Part shown: positions 33,862-45,032 of the stretch, piece by piece
Position numbering within the stretch: the first letter of the stretch is position 1
Layout: each line of letters starts with the position of its first letter
Assembly (NCBI GenBank): GCA_032718475.1
Contig: JAUCBJ010005615.1
Coordinates: 1-64,000, forward strand
Direction of reading: 5' to 3'
Origin: Nemertoderma westbladi
Lineage: Eukaryota; Xenacoelomorpha; Nemertodermatida; Nemertodermatidae
Length of the DNA: 64,000 nucleotides
The notes under the pieces: generated by a model
Told to the model about the DNA's origin: nothing
Databases searched by the model: none
What the model saw: only the letters and a program-made list of their open reading frames with translations
Translations under genes and position numbers: made by a program

Positions 33862-36625
33862 CCTACGGAGTGGCTACTTGAGGTCTGCCTACGCTACGGA
33901 GTGGCTACTTGAGGTCTGGCTACGCTACGGTGTGGCTACTTGAGGTCTGGCTACGCTACGGTGTGGCTACTTGAGGTCTGCCTACGCTACAGAGTGGCTA
34001 CTTGAGGTCTGGCTACGCTACAGAATGGCTACTTAAGGTCTGGCTATGCTACAGAATGGCTACTTGAGGTCTGGCTACACTATGGAGTGGCTACTTGACG
34101 TCTGGCTACGCTACGGGGTGGCTACTTGATGTCTGGCTACGCTACGGAGTGGCTACTTGAAGTCTGCCTACGCTACGGAGTGGCTACTTGAGGTCTGGCT
34201 ACGCTACGGAGTGGCTACTTGAAGTCTGCCTACGCTACGGAGTGGCTACTTGAGGTCTGGCTACACTACGGAGTGGCTACTTGAGGTCTGGCTACGCTAC
34301 GGAGTGGCTACTTGAGGTCTGGCTACGCTACGGGGTGGCTACTTGACGTCTGGCTACGCTACGGGGTGGCTACTTGACGTCTGGCTACACTACGGAGTGG
34401 CTACTTGAGGTCTGGCTACGCTACGGTGTGGCTACTTGATGTCTGGCTACACTACGGAGTGGCTACTTTACGTCTGCCTACGCTACATAGTGGCTACTTG
34501 AGGTCTGCCTACGCTACGGAGTGGCTACTTGAGGTCTGGCTACGCTACGGTGTGGCTACTTGAGGTCTGCCTACGCTACGGAGTGGCTACTTGAGGTCTG
34601 GCTACGCTACGGTGTGGCTACTTGAGGTCTGGCTACGCTACGGTGTGGCTACTTGAGGTCTGCCTACGCTACGGAGTGGCTACTTGAGGTCTGCCTACGC
34701 TATGGAGTGGCTACTTGAGGTCTGGCTACGCTACGGTGTGGCTACTTGAGGTCTGCCTACGCTATGGAGTGGCTACTTGACGTCTGCCTACGCTACATAG
34801 TGGCTACTTGAGGTCTGCCTACGCTACGGAGTGGCTACTTGAGGTCTGGCTACGCTACGGTGTGGCTACTTGAGGTCTGCCTACGCTACGGAGTGGCTAC
34901 TTGAGGTCTGGCTACGCTACGGTGTGGCTACTTGAGGTCTGCCTACGCTACGGAGTGGCTACTTGAGGTCTGGCTACGCTACATAGTGGCTACTTGAGGT
35001 CTGCCTACGCTACGGAGTGGCTACTTGAGGTCTGGCTACGCTACGGAGTGGCTACTTTGAGGTCTGCCTACGCTACGGAGTGGCTACTTGACGTCTGCCT
35101 ACGCTACATAGTGGCTACTTGAGGTCTGCCTACGCTACGGAGTGGCTACTTGAGGTCTGGCTATGCTACGGAGTGGCTACTTGAGGTCTGGCTACGCTAC
35201 GGTGTGGCTACTTGAGGTCTGCCTACGCTACGGAGTGGCTACTTGAGGTCTGCCTACGCTATGGAGTGGCTACTTGAGGTCTGGCTACGCTACGGAGTGG
35301 CTACTTGAGGTCTGGCTACGCTACGGAGTGGCTACTTGAGGTCTGGCTACGCTACGGTGTGGCTACTTGAGGTCTACCTACGCTACAGAGTGGCTACTTG
35401 AGGTCTGGCTACGCTACGGAGTGGCTACTTGAGGTCTGGCTACGCTACGGAGTGGCTACTTGAGGTCTGGCTACGCTACGGTGTGGCTACTTGAGGTCTC
35501 CCTACGCTACGGGGTGGCTACTTGAGGTCTGCCTACGCTACGGAGTGGCTACTTGAGGTCTGGCTACGCTACGGAGTGGCTACTTGAGGTCTGGCTACGC
35601 TACGGAGTGGCTACTTGAGGTCTGGCTACGCTACGGTGTGGCTACTTGAGGTCTACCTACGCTACAGAGTGGCTACTTGAGGTCTGGCTACGCTACGGAG
35701 TGGCTACTTGAGGTCTGGCTACGCTACGGAGTGGCTACTTGAGGTCTGGCTACGCTACGGTGTGGCTACTTGAGGTCTGCCTACGCTACGGAGTGGCTAC
35801 TTGAGGTCTACCTACGCTATGGAGTGGCTACTTGAGGTCTGGCTACGCTACGGAGTGGCTACTTGAGGTCTGGCTACGCTATGGAGTGGCTACTTGACGT
35901 CTGGCTACGCTACGGAGTGGCTACTTGAGGTCTGCCTACGCTACGGAGTGGCTACTTGAGGTCTGGCTACGCTACAGAGTGGCTACTTGAGGTCTGGCTA
36001 CGCTACGGAGTGGCTACTTGAGGTCTGGCTACGCTATGGAGTGGCTACTTGACGTCTGGCTACGCTACGGAGTGGCTACTTGAGGTCTGCCTACGCTACG
36101 GAGTGGCTACTTGAGGTCTGCCTACGCTATGGAGTGGCTACTTGAGGTCTGGCTACGCTACGGAGTGGCTACTTGAGGTCTGGCTACGCTACGGAGTGGC
36201 TACTTGAGGTCTGGCTAAGCTACGGTGTCGCTACTTGAGGTCTACCTACGCTACAGAGTGGCTACTTGAGGTCTGGCTACGCTACAGAGTGGCTACTTGA
36301 GGTCTGCCTACGCTACGGTGTGGCTACTTGAGGTCTGCCTACGCTACGGAGTGGATACTTGAGGTCTGGCTACGCTACAGAGTGGCTACTTGAGGTCTGG
36401 CTACGCTACAGAGTGGCTACTTGGGGTCTGGCTATGCTACGGAGTGGCTACTTGACGTCTGGCTACGCTACGGGGTGGCTACTTGATGTCTGGCTACACT
36501 ACGGAGTGGCTACTTGAGGTCTGGCTACGCTACAGAGTGGCTACTTGAGGTCTGGCTACGCTACAGAGTGGCTACTTGAGGTCTGGCTACGCTACGGAGT
36601 GGCTACGTGGGGTCTGGCTATGCGG
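33862..36625. repeat. 31-bp minisatellite array, about 89 copies
   Basis: The 31-bp unit has constant part GTGGCTACTTGAGGTCTG followed by gctacgctacgga or cctacgctacggt variants. Variant positions (gag/gtg/cat, ggc/gcc) form recurring multi-unit blocks, for example around 34500-34980 and 35280-35760. 31 is not a multiple of 3, so it does not code. A single extra T is at about 35055. No spacer pattern is present. Confidence 0.97.
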
Positions 36626-37384
36626 TCCTAAAACATATATACCGATACCGGTTACTAGATCGACCGATACCTAAAAATATTTAGATTATTTTACATCAAG
36701 CAAATTTGGATTATAGACGAGCTTGAGCTACAGTATTATAGGCCATACATCATGTACTTTAGAAAAACACTTTGTAATGTTTTTATTATCGAGGGTTTAT
36801 TTCCGTTCACTCACATCACTATGTTCCTTAGAGTAGGCCCTAACATACCACTAGTATCAGCAGCTTGTTAAGGTCTACTTTAAATACATTAGCATATTTT
36901 TTTGGTCAAAAAAAAAAAAATTTCCATCAGGGTGGGGGGGCTTTACCTTTTATAGTGTAGAATAACAACTCAAAAAACTTATTTTGGTCGATATTTGTAC
37001 AGAATTTAATGGAGAATCCGAAAATGTAAGTATGACACAAGTTATGCCGAAAAAGAGTGTTAGACAGTTCAAATCTAACTAAGGACAACTCAAAATCATG
37101 AATTCAGTATTCTACAATACAGCAATACTATTCACCACTTAGGCCTACTACAGTACAGTGTTGTATGTAATTTATATACAGTAGTTCTGTCAACCGTTGT
37201 CCGTCCTTTTGGTCGATCTGTCGCCGAATGTTTGAAGGCTATTAACAATCTCCAATCAGTTTCTCTGTTTCCAAATAAGGAAAACTTTTTAAGCACCATA
37301 TTGGTTTGATTTAATTCACAAATTACCTTATTTATAATTATTTAATGTAAAGCCGGACTGTGCATGCGTTGGTTGTAAGTAAAG
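36626..37384. other. Non-coding spacer
   Basis: AT-rich, no gene recognised. It has an A-run at 36907-36919, one aatttaatgg-type tract and scattered taggcc motifs. Confidence 0.45.
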
Positions 37385-37544
37385 TTCTAAAATTATATTC
37401 ACACTATATATTAATAACTATTTACATACTTGTGTGTAAAGTAACACTTTAGAGTGTGATGATCCGAGTGGCTTTGTTACACGAACGAACGTTGTGAGTG
37501 AGTGAAAATAAAGCCACGAGGATCAGAACACTGTAAAGTACTTT

Positions 37545-37912
37545 GGGGCCGTCCAAGTATGACGTCAGCACTTTAGGGGGGGGGGGGGGGGGGGGGGGGT
37601 TGGGAAAATCTGATGACGTGCTGTTGATGGGAGGGGAGGGGGTCAGCCAAAATCTGACGTCAGCATGTTTATTTATAGGTGCTAGAAGAGATACAGTATA
37701 GCAGACGAGTACAGTAAATAGCTAGCACGACCTTCTGTTTCAGTTACCAGTCATCATGTTTCAGTGATTAGGACGCGAAAATTTTTTTAATCTGATTTAG
37801 GGGAGGGGGGGGGGGGGGGTCAACGCCTATCTGATGACATCTGATTTAGGGGAGGGAGGGGGTCAACATTTTGGGGAAAAGTGCAGACGTCATACAGTTC
37901 TTGGATGGCCCC
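37545..37912. mobile_element. MITE with GGGGCC(G/A)TCCAAG ends and 3-bp target duplication TTT
   Basis: Left end ggggccgtccaagtatgacg; right end in reverse complement ggggccatccaagaactgta. TTT flanks both sides (37542-37544 and 37913-37915). The uninserted sequence, gtactttgcaacaag, is present in R1 (33330 region, minus strand), confirming the borders. The interior has G-runs at 37577-37599 and 37806-37819. Likely PIF/Harbinger-like by target length; superfamily not proven. Confidence 0.8.
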
Positions 37913-37964
37913 TTTGCAACAAGTATGTATTTAGTTTTATTCTAAAATTGTAACATTACGAAAT

Positions 37965-38285
37965 GATATATATACATTATGTACATATACATTATGTACA
38001 TATAGATTATGTACATATAAATTATGTACATATACATTATGTACATATACATTATGTACATATACATTATGTACATATACATTATGTACATATACATTAT
38101 GTACATATACATTATGTACATATACATTATGTACATATACATTATGTACATATACATTATGTACATATACATTATGTACATATACATTATGTACATATAC
38201 ATTATGTACATATACATCATGTACATATACATTATGTACATATACATTATGTACATATACATTATGTACATATACATTATAAGTG
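37965..38285. repeat. 15-bp tandem array, about 21 copies
   Basis: The unit is acattatgtacatat (15 bp), nearly homogeneous, with a few variants at the left edge (agattat, aaattat) and one at 38216. R1 has a single copy of this sequence (gtacatatacattat at about 33525), so the array expanded inside R2. Both strands stay open in several frames (Tyr-Met-Tyr-Ile-Met repeats), which is a composition effect. Confidence 0.96.
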
Positions 38286-38443
38286 ATAGAAACTGCACAA
38301 ATTATATTAGTTGCTGTATAAATAAATGTAAAAATGACATGTTATAATAATATAGCTAGGCCCTACTGGTTATTAATAGCTATACCCCGCCTACCGGTAT
38401 GTAATGCAGTAGGCCTATCTGGCTGTCAGACAAATTTCTACCT

Positions 38444-38533
38444 ATTGTTTACGTGGTAACCCATGACGGCGTTAAGTAATGTCCCCATTAGTGGACATTA
38501 CTTAACGCCGTCATGGGTTACCACGTAAACAAT
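38444..38533. repeat. Perfect 41-bp-arm hairpin in R2
   Basis: Left arm 38444-38484 begins ATTGTTTACGTGGTAACCC; the right arm 38493-38533 is its exact reverse complement; the loop is 8 nt (ccattagt). It would extrude as a cruciform or form a strong RNA hairpin. Confidence 0.97.
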
Positions 38534-38960
38534 AACACCAAATACAATAATAAATGTACAGGCCAATACAATGCTGTAATGTCCTCTAAAGTTGTAAAGT
38601 GCTAAATAATAACTCGCTGTTAATACTAACAGCGTTGAGTAATGTTACAATTTTGGAATAAAATATATAACTCATACAATACTAAATGTACAGGCCAATA
38701 CAATGCTATTTTAGAGTATTCTGCGCATTGCGTAAAAATGACTTGTTATGTCCGCAAAAGCATTTACACCGCTCCCAGAAAATTAGATTTAAGTCTATAA
38801 ATTCTTAAGTCTATAAAAAATCACAGTTTCTAAAATACAAAATACTCTAAACTATTAGTCCTTCTACAAATTTCTAAAATTCTTACAAATTTCTGGAAAA
38901 ATTATTCATTTTGGATTTTTTACTGTAGTATTCCAGTTGTTCATTGATGCCTGCCTATTA

Positions 38961-39713
38961 ATCCATACAAAATCGCGCAGCTCATGTCATGCATATCTCA
39001 AAAAATCGTGCAGGTCATATGAACAATTTCACATTCCTATTTTACAGCTTTGAGCGTTTTAAGCTTATCTTAGTACGGCTGTCTGTCTGTACGTTGAATC
39101 TACATAATACATGTAATTTTTGCAACACCAAAATTGTTAATATTAAAAAATATTTTTTGAATCCACTATATTTACATTTGAAAACACATTACTCTACTGT
39201 ATAAAATTTGAATAAATATGCAATAGTTAAGTCATACTTATAATACATTGCTGCATTGTTACTTTCTGACTTTACCTGTTTACTAACGTAACATAGGCAA
39301 TAGGCTGATAGGCATAGGCCTAATAACAATAGAGTACTGTCACTGTAGTTGAAATAAATAGACAAATTCAGCTCCGGTTGCCTTACAGTATTATGGAGAA
39401 ATGATTCGACAGTTTGAAGAATTGGAAATGAGAAATAACGCGAGCGAAGCGAGCGAAATTTTTTTGTGTATTTTTGTGATTTCAATTAATTTGTGGCGCG
39501 CATCAGAGCTGCGCACTGAGGCGCAACGCGCACCTGTCTCACCCGAACGCGCACCTGTCTCACCCAAACGCGCACCTGTCTCACCCAAACGCGCAACGCG
39601 CACCTGTCTCACCCGAATGCGCACCTGTCTCACCCAAACGCGCAACGCGCATCTGGTTTGCAGTCATTCGCGCAGGTACGCGTCCGAGTTTTGCAGCATG
39701 AATTCCAACCTGG
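38961..39713. mobile_element. Truncated non-autonomous element, same family as 48116-49025
   Basis: It matches the hAT-like MITE at 48116-49025 in reverse orientation, from aaaatcgcgcagctcatgtc to the terminal gcatgaattccaacctgg at 39713. The left terminus is missing (about 130 bp). It includes repeats of cgcacctgtctcacccaaac around 39530-39640 that make a spurious ORF. Confidence 0.75.
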
Positions 39714-39740
39714 CCCTACAGCAGTACAGTCTGACAGTGG

Positions 39741-39940
39741 CCAGGTTGGAATTCATGCATGAGCGTGCAGGTACGCTTTGTTGTTACGAGAACACCGCGC
39801 ACCTGAAATTGGCTCGTCGCGCACCTGAAATTGCACCTCATCATAATCCATACAAAATCGCGCAGCTCATGTCAGCATGTCATGCATATCTCAAAAAATC
39901 GCTCAAAAAATTTAAAAGTACATGTAGCGATTTTGCTCCC
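39741..39940. mobile_element. Second terminus of the same MITE family, head-to-head with the first
   Basis: It starts ccaggttggaattcatgc at 39741, 27 bp from the opposing terminus at 39713, and runs right through gcgcacctgaaattggctcg into aaaatcgcgcagctcatgtc. It carries the segment missing from the left end of the 38961-39713 copy. A C-run of about 19 lies at 39968-39987. Confidence 0.7.
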
Positions 39941-40109
39941 ATTGGCACTGCAAAGCAATTATTATATCCCCCCCCCCCCCCCCCCCACAGTGTTCTAATA
40001 TAGTATATGGCGAAAAATTTGATTTCCAAGGCATTGATGTATGCAGGAAGATGTGCTCACATACTGTATTTTGTATTTAGAAAACTTTTGAGTGATTGTA
40101 ATGGTAAGT

Positions 40110-40255
40110 GCTAAAATGCACAACGAGCAACAATGACCAGCAACGAGCAACAACGAACAACAATGAGCAACAACGAGCACCAATGTGCAACAAGGAGCAA
40201 TAACGAGCAACAATGAGCAATAACGAGCAACAATGAGCAGCAATGAGCAACCAAA
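40110..40255. repeat. Short (caacgagcaacaatgag)-type tandem repeat
   Basis: About 11 irregular units alternating aacgagcaac and aatgagcaac (roughly 12 bp each). No coding meaning. Confidence 0.85.
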
Positions 40256-40299
40256 ATAGCAATAAATTTTGGTGGTAGGGGCCTAACCAAAACAATAAA

Positions 40300-41080
40300 C
40301 GAAATTTAAGACATGTTACAACATTATGGGTCCGGTCACAAAAAGCTGAGGTACAGTAATAAGGGTCCGATCAATAATACACAAGTAAAACATACAAAAA
40401 TACACAATATAACGCTTCAATGCGGTATTTAGAATTATTATTAATTAATGGTATAATAATAATTAATATGTATTAATTAATACAGTATAAAGGCCATAAA
40501 GTTTAAGATAAAGAAGCTGAAAATAATGTTAGTTTTTTTTCTTGTATTCTATGATACATAAAGGATAATTACATTATTATAATTGCATTAAACATACTGT
40601 ATAATATAGAACTTATGTCCATTAACTTTGTACGAATTATCTGCATTGCTATTCCCACAGCAGAAGTTTCCAATAATGCGATTTCGTCGTTAAGGCTGTG
40701 ACGGTGACCCTCCTGTGTATCAATACCGTTTTCATTTTCACCGCAATCCCACAGCGCCAGTTTAGTTTGTACTGTAGCTTAGTTTGGAGTTTTGATGCGT
40801 GGTATGTGTAGACATCTATAGGTATCTGGATCGTTCGTCAATAGTCTCTGTGTCTCTCCTTTGTATATTTATTGCTAAATTCATCAATTATTCTAGAATC
40901 AACCTGCAATAAAAATAAAATGTTAGTTAGTTATTTTCATAATTGCAGGGCAGTGATGGCAAAATACAGCACGAGTACATGCAACTTTTAAAAGTTCATA
41001 TCTCAGCAATTCCTCAAAGAAGTTCAGAGTTTGTTACTGTACATATTGTAATTTGTGGAAGATAGGTGCCATACAGTATA
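40300..41080. other. Non-coding spacer
   Basis: AT-rich with attaattaa palindromic tracts at 40440-40490. No gene seen. Confidence 0.45.
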
Positions 41081-41084
41081 GTTT

Positions 41085-41255
41085 GGTGTAAGTTGGATGC
41101 TGCTGTGTTAAAGTTGGGTGTATTTGCAGAGTTGGGTGTAGATGGGTGGTATAGTTGGGTGTAGTTGGTGAAAGTTGGGTGTAGTTGGGTGAAAGTTGGG
41201 TGTAGTTGGCCAAGTTGGGTGAAAGTTGGGTGTAGTTGGGTGTAGTTGGGTGATT
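41085..41255. repeat. GTTGGGTGTA-type tandem repeat
   Basis: About ten irregular units built from agttgggtgtagttgggtga. They generate a Thr/Pro/Asn-rich minus-strand ORF that is not a gene. Confidence 0.85.
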
Positions 41256-41399
41256 AGGCTGACCCCCTTTTTTCACTATTTTGTCGGCGCAAATTTTTTC
41301 GGCTGGCGCAAAAAAAATTAAGGTTGGCGCACAGGTACTTTGAGCTGGCGCAGATTTTTTTGACCCTTGGCGCACCTTCGGCGCACAAAACATAGAGAT

Positions 41400-42500
41400 T
41401 CCAGTCTGGTGTACGTTGCATCTACATAATAAATGTAAATGCAACAATTGTCAATATTAGAAAATATTTGAAAAGGGTCTTTTTTCTCGGTCCGAAGAAT
41501 CTCTACAAAAAAATACAAAATAGTACAATATAGTACAAAAGAGTACAATAAAGTGCAAAAATAGCACAAAAGAGTGCAAAAATAGTACAAAAGAGTACAA
41601 ACGAGTGAGAAAAGCATAGAAAACGTGTATACCAGTCTGCCAAGTGTAGTAGTACCGGTATACACTACACTACACTTGTATACTCACTATACAAATATAA
41701 TTAATTGTAAGTAAATGCAACGGCACCTAAATATGCGCTGCTACACACTACAGTGTCAATAACTAGCGGCCTTGGTTCTGTGGCCAAGTACTGAAGTATG
41801 AAATGATGGACAGAAATTTGATTCATGTAGATTTTGACTGGCATACAAGTAGAAATAGGCTACTCTTCGTATAATACAATATAATGCAATACATACTACC
41901 GGTCAGCCGGTATGCATTGGGTAGATAAAACTCCTTGAGACTCAAAATTTAGGTCATAGTCTTAAAGTAGCCCATATACTGAAGGATAGGCTGTATGCTA
42001 CGTTATGTCAGTAGGCTATGTATGTACGCCTCTATCTGCAACTTTATTGAGTTCTCCCACTGCAATTTTGTGGGCTTGGGACCGTTTTTTGTGTTTTTTT
42101 GAATACAAAAAGCTGCATTAAAACTCATACAGTAGAGTAAGATTGTATTGTAATACTCTCTGACTGCTAGACAGCTAGATCAACTCCCCCGCTCAATGCA
42201 TGGCTCGCCCCAAAATCAGACAATGCTTTGTTTTATTTTGCACATCATGTGCGGGTGCGCCCCCCTCTACACGATTTGAACTACACTTGGCAGCTTGAAT
42301 ACACGTTTTGCAAGCGTTTCTCACTCGTTTGTACTCTTTTGTACTATTTTTGCACTCTTTTGTACTATTTTTGCACTTTATTGTACTCTTTTGTATTATT
42401 TTGTAATATATATTGTACTATTTTGTACTTTTTTGTACAAATTCGTCCGACCCTTTTTTCTCAGTAATATTTTTAAAATTGAGATAATTAATCTAACTTT
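41400..42500. repeat. Large foldback: inverted arms of TTTTGTACT repeats
   Basis: The right arm, about 42270-42500 (tacacttggcag ... tttctcactcgtttgtactc ... gacccttttttctc), is the reverse complement of the left arm, about 41450-41650. Both arms consist of degenerate tttttgcactcttttgtact units. The 620-bp spacer has no gene. The outer left sequence resembles 39100-39170 (ctacataata-atgtaa), so it adjoins another old repeat. Confidence 0.75.
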
Positions 42501-42529
42501 TTTTCACAAATTTCCAGAAGATTAGCTAA

Positions 42530-42690
42530 AAAGCGTCTTTTTTTAACGAATTTTTTTCTTTTTTTTAACGAATTTTTTACTTTTTTTAAACGAAATTTTA
42601 CTTTTTTTAACTAATTTTTACTTTTTTTAACTAATTTTTACTTTTTTTAACTAATTTTTTACTTTTTTTTAACTATTTTTTTTAGTTACC
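42530..42690. repeat. ACTTTTTTTAACTAATTTTT tandem repeat
   Basis: About eight copies of an approximately 20-bp unit drifting from ttttttaacgaattttt to actttttttaactaattttt. Confidence 0.9.
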
Positions 42691-43019
42691 GGTAATGAAC
42701 TAATTTATTAGGCCTACAATACTGCAATATGCAATATAACAGTATAATAATCAAATTTATACATACTTTCATATAATTGAGTAAGTTCCTGGTGCATAAC
42801 AGCATAATGATTATATTACAATGTAGACCGAGGTCAGGTAGCTTACTGCTGTACTGTACAGCCAGGGTTGGCAACCAATGGTTTTTCTCACCATTGGTTT
42901 TTTATGGTTTTTTGGTTTAACCAACTTTAAAAAAAAGGCGAAAAAATTGGTTTTTTATGGTTTTTTATGGTTTTTCATAAAATTTTACAATTAACACTGT
43001 AAATAATATAAAGCAAACT

Positions 43020-43390
43020 GGTAGTAGCGTTTCTTTTTCATTTTACACTGTCAGACTGTTAGAATGAAAAAATTTCGAACACTTTGAGTTTTGCTCGCGT
43101 TTCTTTTTCATTTTGCACTGTTACATTACATGTACTATGTACAGATGTAGAATGAAAAAATTTCGATCACTTTGAGTTTTGCTCTCGTTTCTTTTTTTTT
43201 ATTTTGCACTGTTAGAAGGAAAAAATTTCGCTCACTTATGAGTTTTGCTCGCGAGTCTTTATCTTATCATTTTGCACTGTTCAGCTGTTAGATTAGAATG
43301 AACAAATTTCTCTCACTTTGAGTTTTGCTCGCGTTTCTTTTTCATCTGTTCATTTTGCAATGTTAATGAAAAGGTTTTGCTCGCTTTGCT
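43020..43390. repeat. Diverged tandem repeat of about 70-90 bp, five copies
   Basis: Each unit contains gcgtttctttttcattttgc, then atgaaaaaatttcgnncact, then gagttttgctcgcg. Units start near 43026, 43097, 43187, 43250 and 43330. The downstream sequence (to 43916) has no recognised gene; the ORF at 43318-43635 overlaps the last unit and is not convincing. Confidence 0.75.
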
Positions 43391-43921
43391 GGCGTATGTT
43401 TCTCGTTTACATTGTTAAAATGTGGTGTGTGCGTTTTTTTCGGTGCATGCGCGGTATATTGTCCAATATTGCGTGGCTGAAAAATTGTGCGCAGGCGTTG
43501 TGCACGGTTCAGTGGTGGTTTGCAGCCTGGCGTGCAGTGGAGCAGTGGTGCAGTGCAGACGTCTGGACGTGGGTATGTATTTTTACGTTGTATGTTGTTA
43601 GTATTTTGTCACATGCTGCATGGGACATGGGCTGATGGGTTGGATGAGAGTAAGGCAGTAAGGACAGAACAGCCGCTACCTTTTGTCAAATAAACAATGC
43701 AGGAGAGGTCCAGGATGAGTGACAGCCGGTGTCCGCCAGCCCCGGGATGCGCCAGCAGTGCAGTACCTATTAATCAGTTAACTCTTCTTGACGCCGCTTG
43801 GAAAACTAACCAGACCGTGATTTATTTTTGAACTGTTTTTCCACCAACCAGCCAACCTGGCTATAGAATGTTGTTGGTTGCTACAGTATATGGCACCAAC
43901 ATAGTATATATAGTATACAGG

Positions 43922-44427
43922 CAGTCGGGGAGAAGTTCTATTTTCAACTGAGTTGAAATTTCAACTTTATTTTTTAAAATTCAACTTTTTATTAAAATTC
44001 AACTTTTGGAGTAGAGTTTAAAATTCCACTTTTTTTTAAAATTCAACTTTTTGAGTAGCTTTGGAAATACTGAAATATGGAATTGGAATCCATTACTGGT
44101 ATTCCATTGTATAATAATTATGACATTTAGCGTTAATTAAATACATCTAATAAATTCCCGTAGTATTTCAGCTAATTTGCAAATGTAATCACTTAAAATG
44201 TTTTTAAAAAAAGTGTTCCCGACGGTGAAAGTTTTTATTCCATCGGTAATGAGGGTTAATTTTTCGAGTTACATCCATAAAAACATTAAAAACACCCCTT
44301 CTGTCACGTCTTGGGGGCCTTCTGTCCCTCCTGCCATTTTAGAGTTGAATTTACAACTTAAAAGTTGAATTTTAAAAAAAAAGTTTTAAATTTCAACTCA
44401 GTTGAAATTTGAACTTCTCCCCGACTG
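43922..44427. mobile_element. MITE with CAGTCGGGGAGAAGTTC ends and ACAGG duplication
   Basis: The terminal inverted repeats, about 45 bp, start cagtcggggagaagttc and include aactgagttgaaattt. acagg flanks both ends (43917-43921 and 44428-44432). The subterminal area is rich in attcaactttt repeats. Superfamily uncertain because a 5-bp duplication is unusual for CAG-starting ends. Confidence 0.85.
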
Positions 44428-44432
44428 ACAGG

Positions 44433-45032
44433 TATAGACTGATAAGAAGCAGCAATGAGAATGCTAAGGGAATAAACAATCGCACAGATACTGAAAACCG
44501 TCATGTCACCATGTCAGTCTGTCCTTCTTTGTGCTGTTGTGAGTTTATTAACATATAATATACCTTTACTTTCGCTGTTTCGGGGCCATTATATAGTTAA
44601 CCATATGCAGCCAAGTGCCTACAAGTCCAACCTAGTGTCAGTCTGTCAGTTATTGAAACCACGTGTCTGCGAGTGCAACCGGCTGACCGGATGCCAGTAA
44701 TTAATCTAAGTCCAACCGGGCGGCCAAAGTGTCAGTTAGTACAATAAAACAAGTGCTGTCGCTGTGCTGTGGGCTGTGGCATGTCAGCATGTGGCGCATC
44801 CCGGGGCTGAAGGACATCATCTGTCACTCACCCTGGCAGCCTGGACCTACAACTGTCTGCCTGTACAATGTTTATTTGCCATTAGGTAGCGGCAGCCGCA
44901 CTCTTTAAATCATATCGCTTTTAAGTAGGCCTACAGAAGTAGGCCTACCTGACTTCAGTCTGCATGAGTGCTGTGCACTTCTTACTGCAGTACTGCTACT
45001 GGTCCCCAATGCCTAATCATTAAAATCACATA
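44433..45032. other. Non-coding spacer
   Basis: No gene is recognised; a 65-codon ORF at 44503-44700 has no conserved feature. Two adjacent aagtaggcctac motifs lie at about 44925-44950. Confidence 0.4.

Larger units (their letters stand above)
37385..38670. repeat. R-family composite repeat, copy R2 (with MITE and expanded 15-bp array)
   Basis: It shares with R1 the block acactttagagtgtgatgat ... gaggatcagaacactgtaaa, the aacaagtatgtatttagttt block, aagtgatagaaactg, the hairpin, and the end cagcgttgagtaatgttaca. Relative to R1 it carries a MITE insertion (37545-37912) and a microsatellite-like expansion (37965-38285). Confidence 0.8.

Noticed and set aside
33862-36625. Possible CRISPR array
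   Set aside because: Units are directly adjacent with no unique spacers, in a eukaryotic context.
37942-38347. 118- and 107-codon Tyr/Met/Ile repeat ORFs
   Set aside because: Same effect from the 15-bp array; open in several frames and both strands.
39401-40003. 200-codon ORF with Arg/Pro/Val repeats
   Set aside because: Made by cgcacctgtctcacccaaac repeats in a truncated MITE; crosses two transposon fragments.
43318-43635. 105-codon Trp/Cys-rich ORF
   Set aside because: Starts inside a tandem repeat and shows no recognisable motif.
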